Below are positions 23,201 to 36,191 of a stretch of 64,000 nucleotides of DNA, piece by piece; the stretch's first letter is position 1, and every line of letters begins with the position of its first letter. The DNA lies in NCBI GenBank assembly GCA_029449235.1, contig JANATG010000019.1, forward strand, positions 682,001 through 746,000, written 5' to 3'. Source of the DNA: Linnemannia schmuckeri. Lineage: Eukaryota; Mortierellomycota; Mortierellomycetes; Mortierellales; Mortierellaceae. The notes beneath the pieces are model-generated. The model saw only the letters and a program-made list of their open reading frames with translations, was not told where the DNA came from and ran no database searches. A program made the translations under genes and the position numbers.

Positions 23201-26200
23201 TGACCAGAGTTCAACCGACTATCCACAAAGCCATCCGTTTCTGCAGCATTCGCCCATTCCACCATCATCATCGCCCTTCCCTACAAGTGTCGCCGCCCCC
23301 CTCGAAAGCCAAAAGGACGCAGCAAGCAATAACCGCACCATTACAGGAATTCGCGATCTGGAGCACCAGGACATTGACGCCGGTCTCGCCCTAGGAAGAC
23401 GTAAAGAAGGATTTTTGTTTGCAACCAACCGTCCAAGTCCCCACAGCAATGCTGCTGTGCTCGAGAAAACCAACAACCTAAACACCTGGCGCAAGTACTG
23501 GTGTGTCCTCTCTGAAGGCCAGCTGCACGAGTACTCTCACTGGAAACGCGGAATCACCCAGCCCCACAACGAGCCAATCAACCTTCGTATCGCCACTGTT
23601 CGGTCGTGTCGAAACCAGGATCGGCGATTCTGTTTTGAGGTCATCACACCAAAATTCAGACGCGTGTACCAGGCGACAAGTGTCGAGGACATGAACTCGT
23701 GGATCAATGTCATATCGAACGCGATCCAAAGTCTGTTGAACGGTACCAGTAGTTGTCGAAACCTCAATTTGCAGTATATTCGAGATGGAGTGGAGGTGAG
23801 TGGTGGCGGTGGCGGCGCTGGACGAAGGATCGGAGGAAGCGACTACAATAGGACGATGCCAGCTCCGGACGGGAAGGGTCTGATGGCAGGACTCGGAGGC
23901 ATGGCACGAGCGAGTATGGAGCAGCTCCTTCAGTCGACGTCGCTACCGACCTCTCTTCAGGACAGAGTTCAGCCTGGACAAGCAGTTGGCAGAAAGCGTG
24001 GTGGAAGTGCGGCCGATGGACTGAATGAGATGGGGCAGATCATTCTCCCCTTGGCAGCACAGGCGTCCAATTCTTCAGTAACCGCGACGACGCCTGATCT
24101 TCGCAACAGCCATGATGAGAATATTTCCGGCGAACAACATTTGGGCTCTCGGTTGCTGCAGACAATGCGAGACTCGGACTTAGCCAATACTCTTTGCGCA
24201 GAGTGCGGAGCCAAGAACCCAGACTGGTGTGTCATCAACCTTGGTATCCTTGTCTGCATTGGTAGGTTGACTCAGAATTGGCCTCTTATTGAGCGACTTG
24301 GATATCACTGGAAAATTTAAACTCACATATTGTCTTTTCTCGTATCCACAGAGTGCTCGGGTATTCATAGGAGTTTGGGCACACATATCTCCAAGGTCCG
24401 ATCCTTTACCCTGGACACCAACTCATACACAAAGGATCTGGTTGAGTTCATTCGTTCAGTCGGCAACAGCGTCTCGAATCAAATCTGGGAGGCGAATCTA
24501 CTCTCTGAAACCAACCCAGGATCAACAAAGATTGCGTTCAGGAAGCCGGTTGTGAATGATGCACGAGAGTGCAAGGTGTCGTTCATTCGCAAAAAGTATG
24601 TCGAGCGGGCGTTTGTTGAGCGGTTCCCAGAGTCTGTGTCGAGAGGAGCGGTAGCAGAAGCAGGGGGAACCGCTGCGACGGACGCGTTGTTTGAAGCGGT
24701 CTCTTCCAACAATATCCCAGCAGCCATTGCAGCATATGCAGCGGGTGGGAATCTCAACACTGTGCAGAGAGCTGATCACGCGAGTGATTCTGGACCTTTC
24801 GTTGAGGCGCAGGAACTACAGACGACGCCTGAAGAGGACCCTATGCCGACAACGCCTCCTCCGCTCCCGTCGCGGAACAACATTGATCTGTTTGGATTGG
24901 GAATAATCCCCAACACAGCAGAATCGCCCCTGATTAGTTATTTCATGCTGCATGGACATAGAGATGGACAAGGTGCAGATGAGTCGACGGCGCTTTCAGA
25001 GACGTCGTCCCAGTTTTCGAGGTCGACTGTTGGTTCTTCTTATCCAGTCTCGACAACTGATCGCGAGGCTGATACCTTTCAGTCCTCGGCCCCTCAAGAT
25101 CCAACATCGACATTAAGCTCGTCTGCTGGACTAACTGGCGCAACCTTGGAGATTCGGCCCCGGCCGGTAGCGACAGGAGGACGATGTATCTCATCAGTGA
25201 TGGTGATGCAGACGTCGCCGCTGTTGATCGCCCTTCGCAACGGTGTGCCCTTTAGCTTTGATCCCCAGTACGAAGTCTACCCCCTGGCCGAGTTTCTGAT
25301 GCAGAATGGAGCTGCGAGCAACATGAGCATGGAGGTCAAGGTCCTGAGTATTGGTACTCTCGAGAGACCTTCCACAACCTCGTCGTCCACTTCTTCTGTT
25401 AACAAGGATTTACCGGCGCCTCCAGAGCCTCACTTTCCTGCCAGGCATCAAGGTGTGGCAGCCACTACGGTCAAAGGCTCTCCTGTGGCTGTGCAACAGG
25501 CCGCAGAGGGGCTCGCAGCCTCGGCTGGTCAGAGTATTATTGAGCGGGATGTGCCACTCCAGCCGTCCATCTCGATCGGAGCTCGACTCTCTGCAGGAAC
25601 TTCGATCATGCCCAGCTTTGCACTCGGCAGCAGTTCTTTATCGACGAAGGCATCATCGACAACCACAGCAACCACAGGAGGAGTCGTTGTCCCAGTCGCC
25701 GCCGCCACTGTTGGACCCAATGGAACGTCGGCTGAGAGTTGGGCAGTTGCCTCTGCAACTGGAGAGATCAGTACTACTACAGATGCTGAGCGAAAGGCTG
25801 CTAACCGACGGAGTGTTGGTCAAATAGTTGAACTCCGAGGTGAGAATGGTATTACGGCGATGGAGTACCTTCGAGCCAAAAGTGTCGCACGCGGCGATAT
25901 TCCCTCTTCATCGCCTTCACCCGCTCCACCAGCGCCTGCTCTGGAGAGAAACCTCTCAGGGCCTTCCGAATCGTCACGGGCGCGACCTCAAAGCCTGACG
26001 GAGAGAGGAACTCTTCTCTCATCCATGTCGACAGGTCTAATCAACACACTCACCCTCTCACCCCGCCTCCGACCGACAGCCTCTTCCAACTCTACGTCCA
26101 CTGTCAACTCTTCCGATCAGAACCATCCTCGTACCAACGAGTCCTCACAATACCCGCCACTCAGCTCCAGTAGCAATGCCAACAACCCCCATAACCACCA

Positions 26201-27116
26201 GGATATCTCAGCCTTGTTCCAGAAGCGCCGTGATAGTGACAATGGACTTGGATCGGGATTCTTCTCGACCATGAAGTCCTCCTCCAACAGGGACAAGGAA
26301 CGAGCAGCGGCCAAGGCGCAGGCACGAAAATCGGGAGACTTTTCGCTCCTCTCCCCCATCGTTATTGCCACCCCACGACGTATCTCCCCACAGTCCAATG
26401 GTGTCAACACTGCCAACAACCGACTGTCACTGAACCTTGACTATATCGGCTCCTCTCCCAACCTGGAAGAGATCAGTCCAACGACCACGCCGGTGGCACT
26501 TGGACAACAACCAAGTCGGGCCCAAAAGGTCAAGGCCAGTCTGACAAAGAGCATCCGGCTCTCGACGGCGTACTTCAATAAGAACAGTAACAACAACAAA
26601 TATCCTTCTGGTTTCGTGACAAAGGAGGGTACGAATCGAGACCACCCGCCACCCGTTGTTCGCAGGATCCCACTCTTTGAGGGCGATCAGAGTTTTGTTC
26701 CACTGTATTCTCCGCAACAACCTATGGTTCACCAAACGACATCTACGGGATCTCTCACCGCCGCCGCTGTCACGATTGCTTCGGATGGACTTCTCGGTAT
26801 TGGGAAAGGCAATGGAGGAATGAGTGGAGGAGAGGAGGATGAGGAGGAGGAGGAGAGTGATCCTGACGATGAGTTCACGGTCGAAGAGCTGTTGGCGCGT
26901 CAGGACGCTCGGTCTTGGAACATCGGCGGTGGAAGTGGTACTCAGCCTCAACCTCAGCCTCAGCCACGGGAACAGCAGCAATCTCATCCGCAAACGCAGC
27001 AGGGCAGTCATTTCTTGCTGCCGCGGAGTCGTCCATCTTCTTCCTTTTTTTCGTCCATCAATTTCTCGTCGACACCCAACCTCACCAGCAAGCATAGCGA
27101 GGATAATAGTAAATAA
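20235..27116 (+). CDS. BAR-PH-ArfGAP-ankyrin protein (ACAP/Csx2-type Arf GTPase-activating protein)
   Basis: Six exons, 20235-20307, 20455-21365, 21547-21696, 21837-21903, 21997-24261 and 24352-27116, give about 2076 aa. An N-terminal region of ~540 residues is low-complexity (polyS, polyQ, polyT) with a few ordered stretches. A BAR-type helical bundle follows at about 548-760, then a PH domain at about 870-980 (EGFLFATNR to WINVISNAIQ). The ArfGAP zinc finger has ligands C1134, C1137, C1154 and C1157 (CX2CX16CX2C), then GIHRSLG with the catalytic arginine at R1162. Ankyrin-like segments near 1267, 1443 and 1652 are separated by long Ser/Thr-rich inserts, and the tail is acidic. The protein should stimulate GTP hydrolysis by Arf on curved membranes of the secretory or endocytic system. 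It is far longer than ACAPs (~750 aa). Exons 3 and 4 are the least certain joins; the ArfGAP split by the last intron is firm. Confidence 0.88.
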
Positions 27117-27461
27117 TACATAATATATTATTACATTTGAAGTCATTGAAAGTGCTCGAACCATGACAAAAAAAAAAAAAAAAAAAAAAAAATGAAACTT
27201 TTTTTGGTGGCGTAAATTTTGTAAGGCAGAACGAGCAACCCAGAGAAACATGGACATCATCTAAGAGGCACTCAACAAGAGTTCGTTGATCTTCATCTAA
27301 GATCATGGCTGACAAGATGTTGTATTGGCTATGATATTTTTATTTTTTATTTCCACAACTTGTGCGGGATGATGCTGAATAATGAAGATATTACATATAT
27401 TGTGGTATGAAGAACAGAAAAAAAAAAGAAAGGAACCTGCGAGGACCACCTATTCTTCTTT
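27117..27461. other. Convergent intergenic spacer with A25 tract
   Basis: This spacer separates the stop codons of the ArfGAP and bestrophin genes. It contains a 25-A run at 27168-27192 and otherwise A/T-rich 3' flank sequence with no gene. Confidence 0.7.
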
Positions 27462-28891
27462 TTACTTGGGGGGAGAGTTGTTGACAGGGGCAACAGGTGG
27501 GACCTCAACCACAATCGAGGGGACATTTGTAGTACCAGAACCACCCTGGATGTTCAAGTTCTGGATAGCCTCCTCATGGATATTTCCGGTCTCATTCCTG
27601 GTATAATGCACTGTAGGACGGCCCTCGGCCTCCAAGATCCTGTGCACCTCATCCAACGACAACTCAGACAGCTCCTTGGCCGACAGACGCGAGTTGGCCA
27701 GGGGGTAGTTGTTATCGGAGAAGATCCAGTCGGCGGGGACGGGGGCACGGTTCATGACCATCGAGTCGACTTCGGCCTGGATGACCTTGCAGAAATCGTC
27801 CAGAGGCAAATCGTTGTAGTCGTCATTGAAGGGGTTCTCAATCTCGTAACCGATACCCAAGATTCCGAGAAGAGTGAAAGCAGCAAGCATGACCGAGGGG
27901 ATCATCAACTCGCCCTGATTTTGGACAAGCTGGAAGGGAAGGGCGAGCAAGTAGATCCAGGTAGCGTGGTGAAGATGGATAGAGTAGGCGAGGGGAATGG
28001 GGGTACGGAGAATACGCTCGAATCCAGTGAGGCAGTCGATCATCGAGACAAGGGCGTTGTTCATCACGGTCAAGGTGGAAGGATCAACCTTCTGCTTGGT
28101 ACTGCAGGACTTGATGTAGCTTCCAATGTAGTACGACAGCTCGACGGGGATGTTGGTGGGGGTCAAGAAATCATAGGCCAAAGCGCGACGCTTGCTCTGC
28201 TGACGACGATGACGGGTCTCGGCATGGCCAGTTGTGCTGACGCCGGAGAGCTTGACGCCCTGCTTTTCGGACAAATGCGAGGCCTGTTGCTGCTGCTGCT
28301 GGATACCCTGGGATTGGAGGGTTCCGAGAGGGGTGGGGATATCGGTTCTCCAGTCCATGGGCTGAGTCGAGGTGGGGAGAGAGTACTTGGGGATGTGGGT
28401 CAACAGGTCGACCATGTCCTCGTATTCGTAGCCGTACTCCTCACGAAGGTAGTGCTTAGTGGCAAAGGCAAAGGCGACAAGAAGGTTGATGGCAGACTTT
28501 TTCTCAAGCACATCGCGGGTCTCGGTCTCGGAGACACAGACCCAGATAGCACGGGTCAAGTTACGAATGCAGAGAGTCATCTGCGACCACAGACGACGAC
28601 CCTCCCAATAGCGATCATAAGCTTTAAGAGGAGGGAATAAACAAATAAAAAAAAAAAAAACAGGTCAGACACGGGTAAACATGTTTGCGAGTCTGGTTGA
28701 GGTTTGCCTTTTTTTCCCTACTGGGCGCTTGTGCGACGCTTGTGTGTCCAAAAAAAGGGTTGGACAAGCACAGTCAAACATTGACAACCTGGCCAACAGA
28801 GACAGACACACGTTTTTGCGCTCCCAAGGGAGGGCAAAACGCAAAGCAAGGGGACAGTGCATAGTCAATAAAGAAGGCAACAAACCACCAC

Positions 28892-28935
<44 letters not shown>

Positions 28936-29810
28936 TGAGGCAACATCTTTTTTTCCTTGCTTATGCGCGTTGCCGTTATTGTTGGCAGATGTGGAGACAG
29001 AGAGAAGTGAGAGAGGATGAAAAGACTTACCGGTGTTTGTACGGAAGACCAAGAGCAGAGAGACGACCATACCCATCACTGAGACCAGCGACTATATTAT
29101 GAGTGACATCCGACCAATGGCGAGACAGTGGCGAAACCATTAAGAAATATCAGGTACAGGGGGTTGAAGAAGAAAAGGGCTTGTTTGGTTAGTACTCTAG
29201 ATGTTTCTTTGATGCTTTGGTACTGTTGGGGGCAAAAGGAGAACGGCTATATCCCCGCAGTACTTGCTCCTTTGTGTATTCTTTTTGGAACGGTTGGAGT
29301 GCTCTCAGTTCAGTTCAGTTCAGTTCCGTTCATGCATGGCCAGAGAGAGGTTGAGCGAAGAAGGGAAAGGGAAGAGGGAAAAGGGAAAAATAGGCGTCTC
29401 AAATGGAAACAATGGAAAACAATGGAAAACAAAGGCAGAACCTCCTTCCGCTCGCACTCTTCGTACTCGCTCGCAACGGACAATTAACGAGAGCAATTAA
29501 AAAAAAATTGTAACGCCTCCAACCAACCACCCACCCACCCAGCCTACACCCCCCAATAAAGTCGACAAGAACCCAAGGAGGGACCGACAGAATGAGAATG
29601 ACTGACTAGCAGGTGTAAGAAGAGGACAATACTTACGAGGGAGTAGTTCATCTTCCAGGCGGAGTACTTGTGGATGAAGAAGACGGCGGCCGAGTAGATA
29701 CCGATAGCAATGACTTGCCACCAAATGGCGAGGATAACGGTTCCCTTGACGCGGAGCATCAGTGGCCACTTGCTCCTCACATACACTGTTGTGCCGTATT
29801 TGCGGGCCAT
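27462..29810 (-). CDS. Bestrophin-like anion channel (UPF0187/bestrophin family)
   Basis: Three exons, 29810-29637, 29091-29031 and 28621-27462, give 464 aa. The family signature LLVFRTNTAYDRYWEGRRLW spans the exon 2/3 junction. Exon 1 begins MARKYGTTVYVRSKWPLMLR and contains the first membrane helix. Further membrane helices and the segment IPLAYSIHLHHATWIYLLALPFQL, followed by GIGYEIENPFNDDYNDLPLD, match the fungal bestrophin-like group. The acidic NPFNDDYNDL stretch corresponds to the calcium-clasp region of animal bestrophins. A Q-rich, basic cytoplasmic insert lies near residues 150-215. The protein probably conducts chloride or other anions; location is not evident from sequence. Exon 2 is only 61 nt, and intron 2 holds a 41-base homopolymer. 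Confidence 0.92.
28893..28933 (+). repeat. A41 homopolymer tract inside a bestrophin-gene intron
   Basis: Uninterrupted run of 41 A on the plus strand (T on the transcribed message) in the second intron, nearly 300 nt from its acceptor, so it is not the polypyrimidine tract of that splice site. Confidence 0.95.
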
Positions 29811-31785
29811 CGTTGTTTGTTAGTGTTCGATGATTGTGTCTCGGATAAGTGGAAAAAGGGTGTGTGTTTTGTCGGTAAAGTGTATATGTGTATGTCGGAG
29901 GTGTCGGGGGTTGGAAAGTGGCCTATGTCTATTCTTCTTCGGAGAGGAAAGGGAGGGTGAATGAAGGAGGAGTGAAGAAAGAGGAGGGGGAGAAAGAGAG
30001 GAGGAGAGGAGGAGGAGAAATGAAAAGGAAGAAAAGAGTGATGAGAAAAAAAATGATGAGAAGAGATGAGCAACGAGGACTGAGAGAAAAAGAGATGAGA
30101 TGCCTGGTGTTGTTGCTTCTGTTATTTTTTTGGGTAGCTTAGTCCAGGGGGACAGCAGAGAGGAGACTGGCAGGCAACGGGTAATAATGTTATTGAAGTT
30201 CTAGAACGGGTAATAAAAACGAAAAGCAGGCGACCAATTGAGAAGGAAAAGGGGAAGAGGGACGAAGAGGAATAAAAAAAAAAGGAGACCGCCAGGGCAC
30301 CTAAAAGAGATTTATATCATTCATCCATATCCCTCGCACTTTTGCTTTGATGTTACTCCTTTTTACGGGCTTCCCACCATGGTTCACTTTTCGCCGCATG
30401 GCCAAACCCTTGGACGATAACGAAGAACGCTACAAATATACCAAAAAGGAGACCATTGCGCCTGCATGATATTCGACATACACAAACAGACAGCCAGCTA
30501 AAAAGCGATAGAAGGGAAAGAGCATTTCCTCTGACGCCAACTAACCGCAGAAGTTAGTTCGGTTATTTGCTTTCCAGTTCCCACCTCCGGGAAAGTTGAA
30601 CGAACAAAACCACTACGGCTGACTCAACTTCATTGTGTTTTTGAATCTCATTTCCTGCACGCTTGCACCCGTTTCAATTGGGTTCATCCCCTAAGCCCAA
30701 AACGCAAAACCTGTACACTTTCCATCACTCACCTCATACAGACAATAAACAAACAACAATCTATATCTTCATCGATGTTGAGTGTTGGATAAGAAAAAAA
30801 TTCGCCAAACGACATAAAAAACAACCGAACCACCGCGGACAAAATACTCTCGCATGCGAAATATCCCCATGTGCGTGTTTCCAAATGGTTCATTTCATCC
30901 CATGCCTCCGAGGCGGGGTATACTCTCTTTTCGTTTTTCTTCTCTAGTGTCCTTGAGATTCCTGTATCGATTGGTTCAAGTCCACTCCAAAGTGTCCAAA
31001 TGTGCGCTTCTCTTGCCCTGTTTGCTCGCGGCTGCTCTCCTCGATGTCCAATGTCTGTGTCCATCTCTCTCTTTGCCCTTGGTGTTGGGACTGGTCTTAG
31101 ACGGGAAGAAAAAAACCAATTCAGCTCGCTCTTCTTATTTTCCATGCACACATTACTTTCTGTGAGAAAAGATAAACCATCTGGTCATCCCACAGTCCGA
31201 TATAAAGACCAATTTTAACATGAAAGTTGACCATTAGCAATGTTTACTCTTCTTCTCTTTCCCAGCACATCGAACCGTGTCCAACCCATGACTGTCAGAA
31301 GCAGTAATGTCCGATCCCCTTCCTTTTTGCTTCTAATTCACCCCAGCCCCGACTCCATGTGGCGGTGCTCTCCTTCATTGTTCTGTGTCTCACTCATACC
31401 CACTTTTGCACTTGTCCAGAAATTGTATTTTGTTCTGTGAACATTAGAGCACCTACTAGTCTGGCGCCAATTGTTCTTCGTTTTTTGATTCTTCAACATC
31501 GACATCGACTCACTGGCTCTCTTCCTTCCTTCTTTCCTTCTCACCCAGCATCATCGTCATCGTCAACAACAACACAAATAACAAAAAAACCCCCCAAACA
31601 CCATGGACGATGCTCTTCTCCCAACGCATGTACACCGCCGCCGCAAATCTATTTAGGCTAGTGGTGTGGGTTCTTCTTTCTTTGCTCTTTTTAAATTTCT
31701 ATCTAGTTAACTTTTAGTTCATTTTTGTGGTTTTCTATTCCACCGCGGGACGAAGATGAAAGGGGAAAAAAAAGTGGCAAAAATT
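29811..31785. other. Intergenic region, 2.0 kb
   Basis: The segment lies upstream of the bestrophin gene and downstream of the DUF3712 gene. About 29930-30090 is G/A-rich on the plus strand (C/T-rich in the direction of bestrophin transcription), a plausible promoter. No frame over 140 codons and no recognisable protein was found in the remainder. Confidence 0.5.
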
Positions 31786-34776
31786 CTATAGAAACCCTTT
31801 GGTCAATCCACCAAATACCTTCCCAACCGTCCCCTCAACACCCTTTGCAACTTCACTACTACCACCACCACTACTATCACTTCCCATAACACCACCCACA
31901 ACATCCTTCACCACCCCACTACCAACACTACTCAAGATTGCACCAACATCAATCCCCAAAACAGTCGCCTTTACCAAAATCTCAATCGACTGCTTATAAC
32001 TTATCGTCGCCACGTACCCGCTCTCTCCACCGATCCTCAACGCAAACTGTACCTCCATTTCGAACGGTACCAAGGCCCCACCACCAATCCCGATGCCCGG
32101 GTAGGCGGTGAGGAACTGGGTTGTTAGGAAGACAGGGAAGCCCAGGTCTTGGGGGTGTTGGATTATCAACTCGGGGGTCGTCGTCTTGCCCTGGTTTCCG
32201 GGGATCAGAAACTCGGTTTGTTGGTTGATGGTCCCGAAGAGGTTGCCGCGCCAGGTGACCGTTGCGACGATTAATGTGCAGTACATAGGTGCTGGAAGAG
32301 GGTTCTGGATGACAACCCAGGCGGATGTTGTGTGGGATCCGAGTACAGTATTGAGTGTTGAGATGGCTCGTCCAGAGGGGAATAGTATTGGTGGGGGGAT
32401 CAACCCTGCGACTGAACAGCCCAACGAGATGAGCGAAAGAGCCTTTTGGAGTTCTGGTAATGGTGTTGAACCTGTCGGAGATCCCGTGACATGAAGCGGG
32501 AAAGTATTGCCTGCAACAAACCGACTCAGAAACTGGTCCCGGAGTACTGGATCCGTCGGGTGAAAGAAGAACTGTGCTGGTACGCGAGTGGGACCTCCCG
32601 GGACAAGGTTGAGGTTCTGGATAACAAGGTCTCCCAAGAACTGGTTGGTCGAGCTCTCAAAGACCATCAACGTCACAGTCCCGATCGCCACTGTCAATGT
32701 CGAAGGGTTGGCCAATGCGACGACGATGTTGATAATGAGATGCTCGCTCGTCCCGCTCGAGACGACTATGTCGGAAACTGTCGTCTGCTGGGCGTTAAAG
32801 TTTAGCGCTTTCATGGTGACGGACGAGTTGAAGGGTACATCCTTCAACGAGACAAGTCCCATAGGTGTCTCTGCCGTTGCATTCGATTTTCCGACCACCG
32901 AGAAAGTATCCTCAGCCTGGATGGTCAAATCTGCCAGGAAAGTGTTGAACTCCTCATGCACATCGTCCTTGACCACCAGTGGTGAAGACGGTAAACTGAA
33001 GGCGATCAAATCCGGAAGATTTGAATTGACCTGACTAGGAACAGACGCATGGATATCCCCCAACACCTTGCCACCATATCCCAACGCGATCGAGTTGGCG
33101 ACAGTCTGGACATGAATGGTAATATTGAATGGGAACTTGACCCCAGCAGACATGTTCCTTGACAGGACCGTGGGAACATAGGGCATCGCAGGGTTGAAAG
33201 CAATTCCCATATCCATGATCTGAATCCCGCCAATGATCTGCAACGGCTTTGGCGACTGCAAAGGGACAGTAAGCGTCAATGCCATAATCCCATCACTAAG
33301 CCACGACACTGGATTGACCCCATCCGGCTTAACTGACACACCCTTCGCTGTCGTCATTGTCGCCTTCCCCGCCAGATAATTCGAGAACAACACCGACAGA
33401 TGCGCCAGATCCTCCGGTTTTGCCTGTCGATACAACACACCCTCCAACTCCAACGGTGATTCGGACCCTCCACCAACAAGAGTCGCATTCTGGGCAGTGA
33501 CCTGTCCCAGGTATGTGCCATCATAGAACAGATCCAGGACAATCGAGCCTAGTGTCATCCCGATGGGTGAGGGGTTGTTCATTAGTGTGACCAATTTGAC
33601 CATTGCGCCTTGGTTGTTGGGTGCGTCCCTTGGCAGGTCAAATTTCTTGATCGCGATCTTTCCGAACCCATTCATTCCTATTCCATCAGTCATCAGTGGA
33701 ACCCATTATAGAATAGATGAATAAATAATTAGCCTAGATCTTTAGTTTGGTGGCGCAATGCTGGATGTTTCACTGGTCAAACGTCGCGCTGATAGGAAAA
33801 CCTTACCAAGAAGAATAACATCCTTTACGAGATCGACCCCATCGAAGGGGATGAGCCCAAACACCTTCACCGTCACCACACTCCTCAACCTCCACACAAA
33901 CCTCTCCTTCGTCAGCTGCAAATACGAGGCCATACAAAAAAAATAAGCAATCAAAGAAAACTGCGTTTTAATACAAAACTCTCACATAGCACCCTTTCTC
34001 TCATTACCGATCAATATCCATGAACACGAAGAACTTACCAACTCCTTCGCAAAATCCGAAAACGCCGCCTTATCCAAAATCACAAACTGCGTCCGCCCAT
34101 CAACAACCTCCCCCTGTCCACCCGAAATATCCACTTCGTCCAGCCCCTCCATCTTCCCCAACACTCTCTCCTTCGGGCTCACCCAACTTACAACAACAGC
34201 CTCTGGGAACACAATCGTTGCCGGGAACAACCCGCCATGCCTCACCCCTCCTTTTAGGCTAACCCACATCCCTGTCTCTGTAGGCTCTGTGATATTGAGT
34301 TGATCCATCTGCATCTGTGCCCCGTTGACGATCGACTGGACGAGTTTTGGGAGGAGGATGAAGTAGATGATGGGGAGGAAGATGAGGAGGAGAGCGAGGA
34401 AGGTGCAGCAGCACCATGTGCACCAGAATCGTTTCCGGCTTAGGATACGGGCTTTGAGGGTTTGTGGCCTCTGTTTCTTTTTGCTGGTAGGGTAATCCTC
34501 ATATTCATCGTCGTTGTGGTCGATGTTGGAGTACTGCGTTGGTTGTTGTTGGTGTTGATGCTGTGAATATGCGGGGTGGTTGAAGGGTTGGGAGAGGGTT
34601 GAGAGTTGGATGACATCTGATTGTTCCCGTCGCGATGATGCATCTTTCTCGCTGCTTGTGCCATCAGCACCAGCACTTGCACCTGTGCTTGCTGACGCAG
34701 CTGCAGCATTGTCACCCGTTGGGGCGACTAACTTTTCTGTTGAATGATTCCTATCCATGGTCGTATGCGTATTCAT
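31786..34776 (-). CDS. DUF3712 (Tag1-like) single-pass vacuolar-type membrane protein
   Basis: Three exons, 34776-34039, 33915-33807 and 33677-31786, give 912 aa. The N-terminal ~110 residues are cytosolic, polar and Gln-rich, with a basic KKKQRPQTLKARILSRKRF stretch next to one membrane helix near 116-139 (Cys-rich start, LALLLIFLPIIYFILL). The rest is a long beta-rich region with LEA-like repeats, including the typical MNNPSPIGMTLGSIVLDLFY and ALANPSTLTVAIGTVTLMVF segments of DUF3712 (PF12505). Yeast Tag1 has the same layout and acts at the vacuole membrane to end autophagy; whether this protein does so is inference. The stop-proximal end is Gly/Ser-rich and amphipathic. Several N-X-S/T sites in the large domain fit a lumenal position. 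Confidence 0.85.
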
Positions 34777-36191
34777 CACTTTTGGTTCTGTCTCCCCAGT
34801 TCTTCACCGTCCTCGTTTTCCTATCTGATATGAGCGTTGATCTTACAGAATGAAGACCGAAAGAAAAGCGCTGAAAGTTCACAGGTAGCTGCCGTGAAAA
34901 AAAGGAAGGACAGAGGGAAGGAAGGGAGGAAGGAAGGGAGAGGATAACAGAAGTGAAATAGGAAAACGATAAAGGCGGAATGAGAGAGTAAATATGAGTA
35001 AAAAAAAATGAGATGGCTGGGAAGAGTGATCAGTTCAATAAATCCCCGGGCTGACTGTCACTTCCATCATCCTGGTAACCAGTTTCTGATATGGTACATC
35101 CTTGTCATATTCATCACTTCAACACAGATGTCCCTTTCTTCTCATCGGACCATCGTGTCGTCCATTGGGCAAACGCCCTTGCTGTTACTGTCGTTCCTTC
35201 AAATCAGGGGAGTGGAGACATCTTAAAGTAAAAGTACAGTCAGGGGAGGGCAGGAACAAGGAGTAGAAGAAGGAGAGATGCCAGATACTTGGAGTCTCCT
35301 GACAGATTTCACGGAGGTACTCTCCACACCGTCTGCCCTTCCACCACCCTCTCATAGACGCCCACCTCCAAGCTACATGCATAATTCCATCACCAACTCT
35401 TTTTACTATCCTCCCTTTTCTTCACCCATTTTTATACTTTTTTGTCAATACATCCCGCTTTTTACGCGCCATTACGACGCGCTTTCTTACCTCTCAGTGA
35501 CACACCATGGACAAAAAAAAGGCAGAAAGGAAGAATTTTTTGCCGCCTACTCAGCCATGTACCATTTTTGCACACGACCACTTCGCACAGATTCCGTCCT
35601 GTCAAAAGGCATGTGTAAGAAAACGAAGAGAAGAGATCCGTGTACTTTTTCCAGCTGCAGCAGCTGCAGCAGCCACCGCAAGAGCCTCCCTCTTCCCTCT
35701 CTTGGTTTGTCCGGACGAAGGCGCGCGCCTCGGTTTTTCTGTTTTCTTCTTTCTTGTTTGCGCTTTGGGCATAAAAGCACCCTTCCACTCCTCTCTCCAT
35801 CCTTTCACAAAGTATGTGTAACGACGCTAGATGCAAAAAAAAAAAAAGGAACAGACAAACAAAGAAACAGATAAACAAAGCAAAAGCAAACAAACAAAGA
35901 GAAAGATAGAATAGGGAGTAAGAAATGGTAGGAAAACTACCCCCGTGTAGCATTGACCTAGAGCTGCTTGAGTGTGAGAATAATCATAAAGCAATTCTAC
36001 GCATAAAGAGATACAAGGGGTATGTTTTGTCTTTATTGAGTGCTTTTTTGGACGTAAAAAATGGACAAGAACGAAAAATGCAAATGGTGTTGATGGTGGT
36101 GTCTGGATGAGTAAGACATGCAGGAAGAAATGATAAATGGTATGTGGAAATAACAAAGAAAACAGAATAAAAACAAGGAAAACAGGGAGAT
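34777..36191. other. Intergenic region between DUF3712 and MATE genes
   Basis: The region contains the promoter side of the DUF3712 gene (GA-rich 34880-34990) and the 3' flank of the MATE gene. Overlapping short frames on both strands around 35280-35950 show no domain or codon signal. No gene is called. Confidence 0.5.

Noticed and set aside
27576..28640. Frame of 354 codons on the plus strand
   Set aside because: It is antisense to the bestrophin last exon, which has clear homology and splice structure on the other strand.
35278..35874. Frame of 198 codons on the plus strand, with overlapping frames on the minus strand
   Set aside because: Cys/Ser/Phe-rich low-complexity translation with competing open frames on both strands; no domain or splice evidence.
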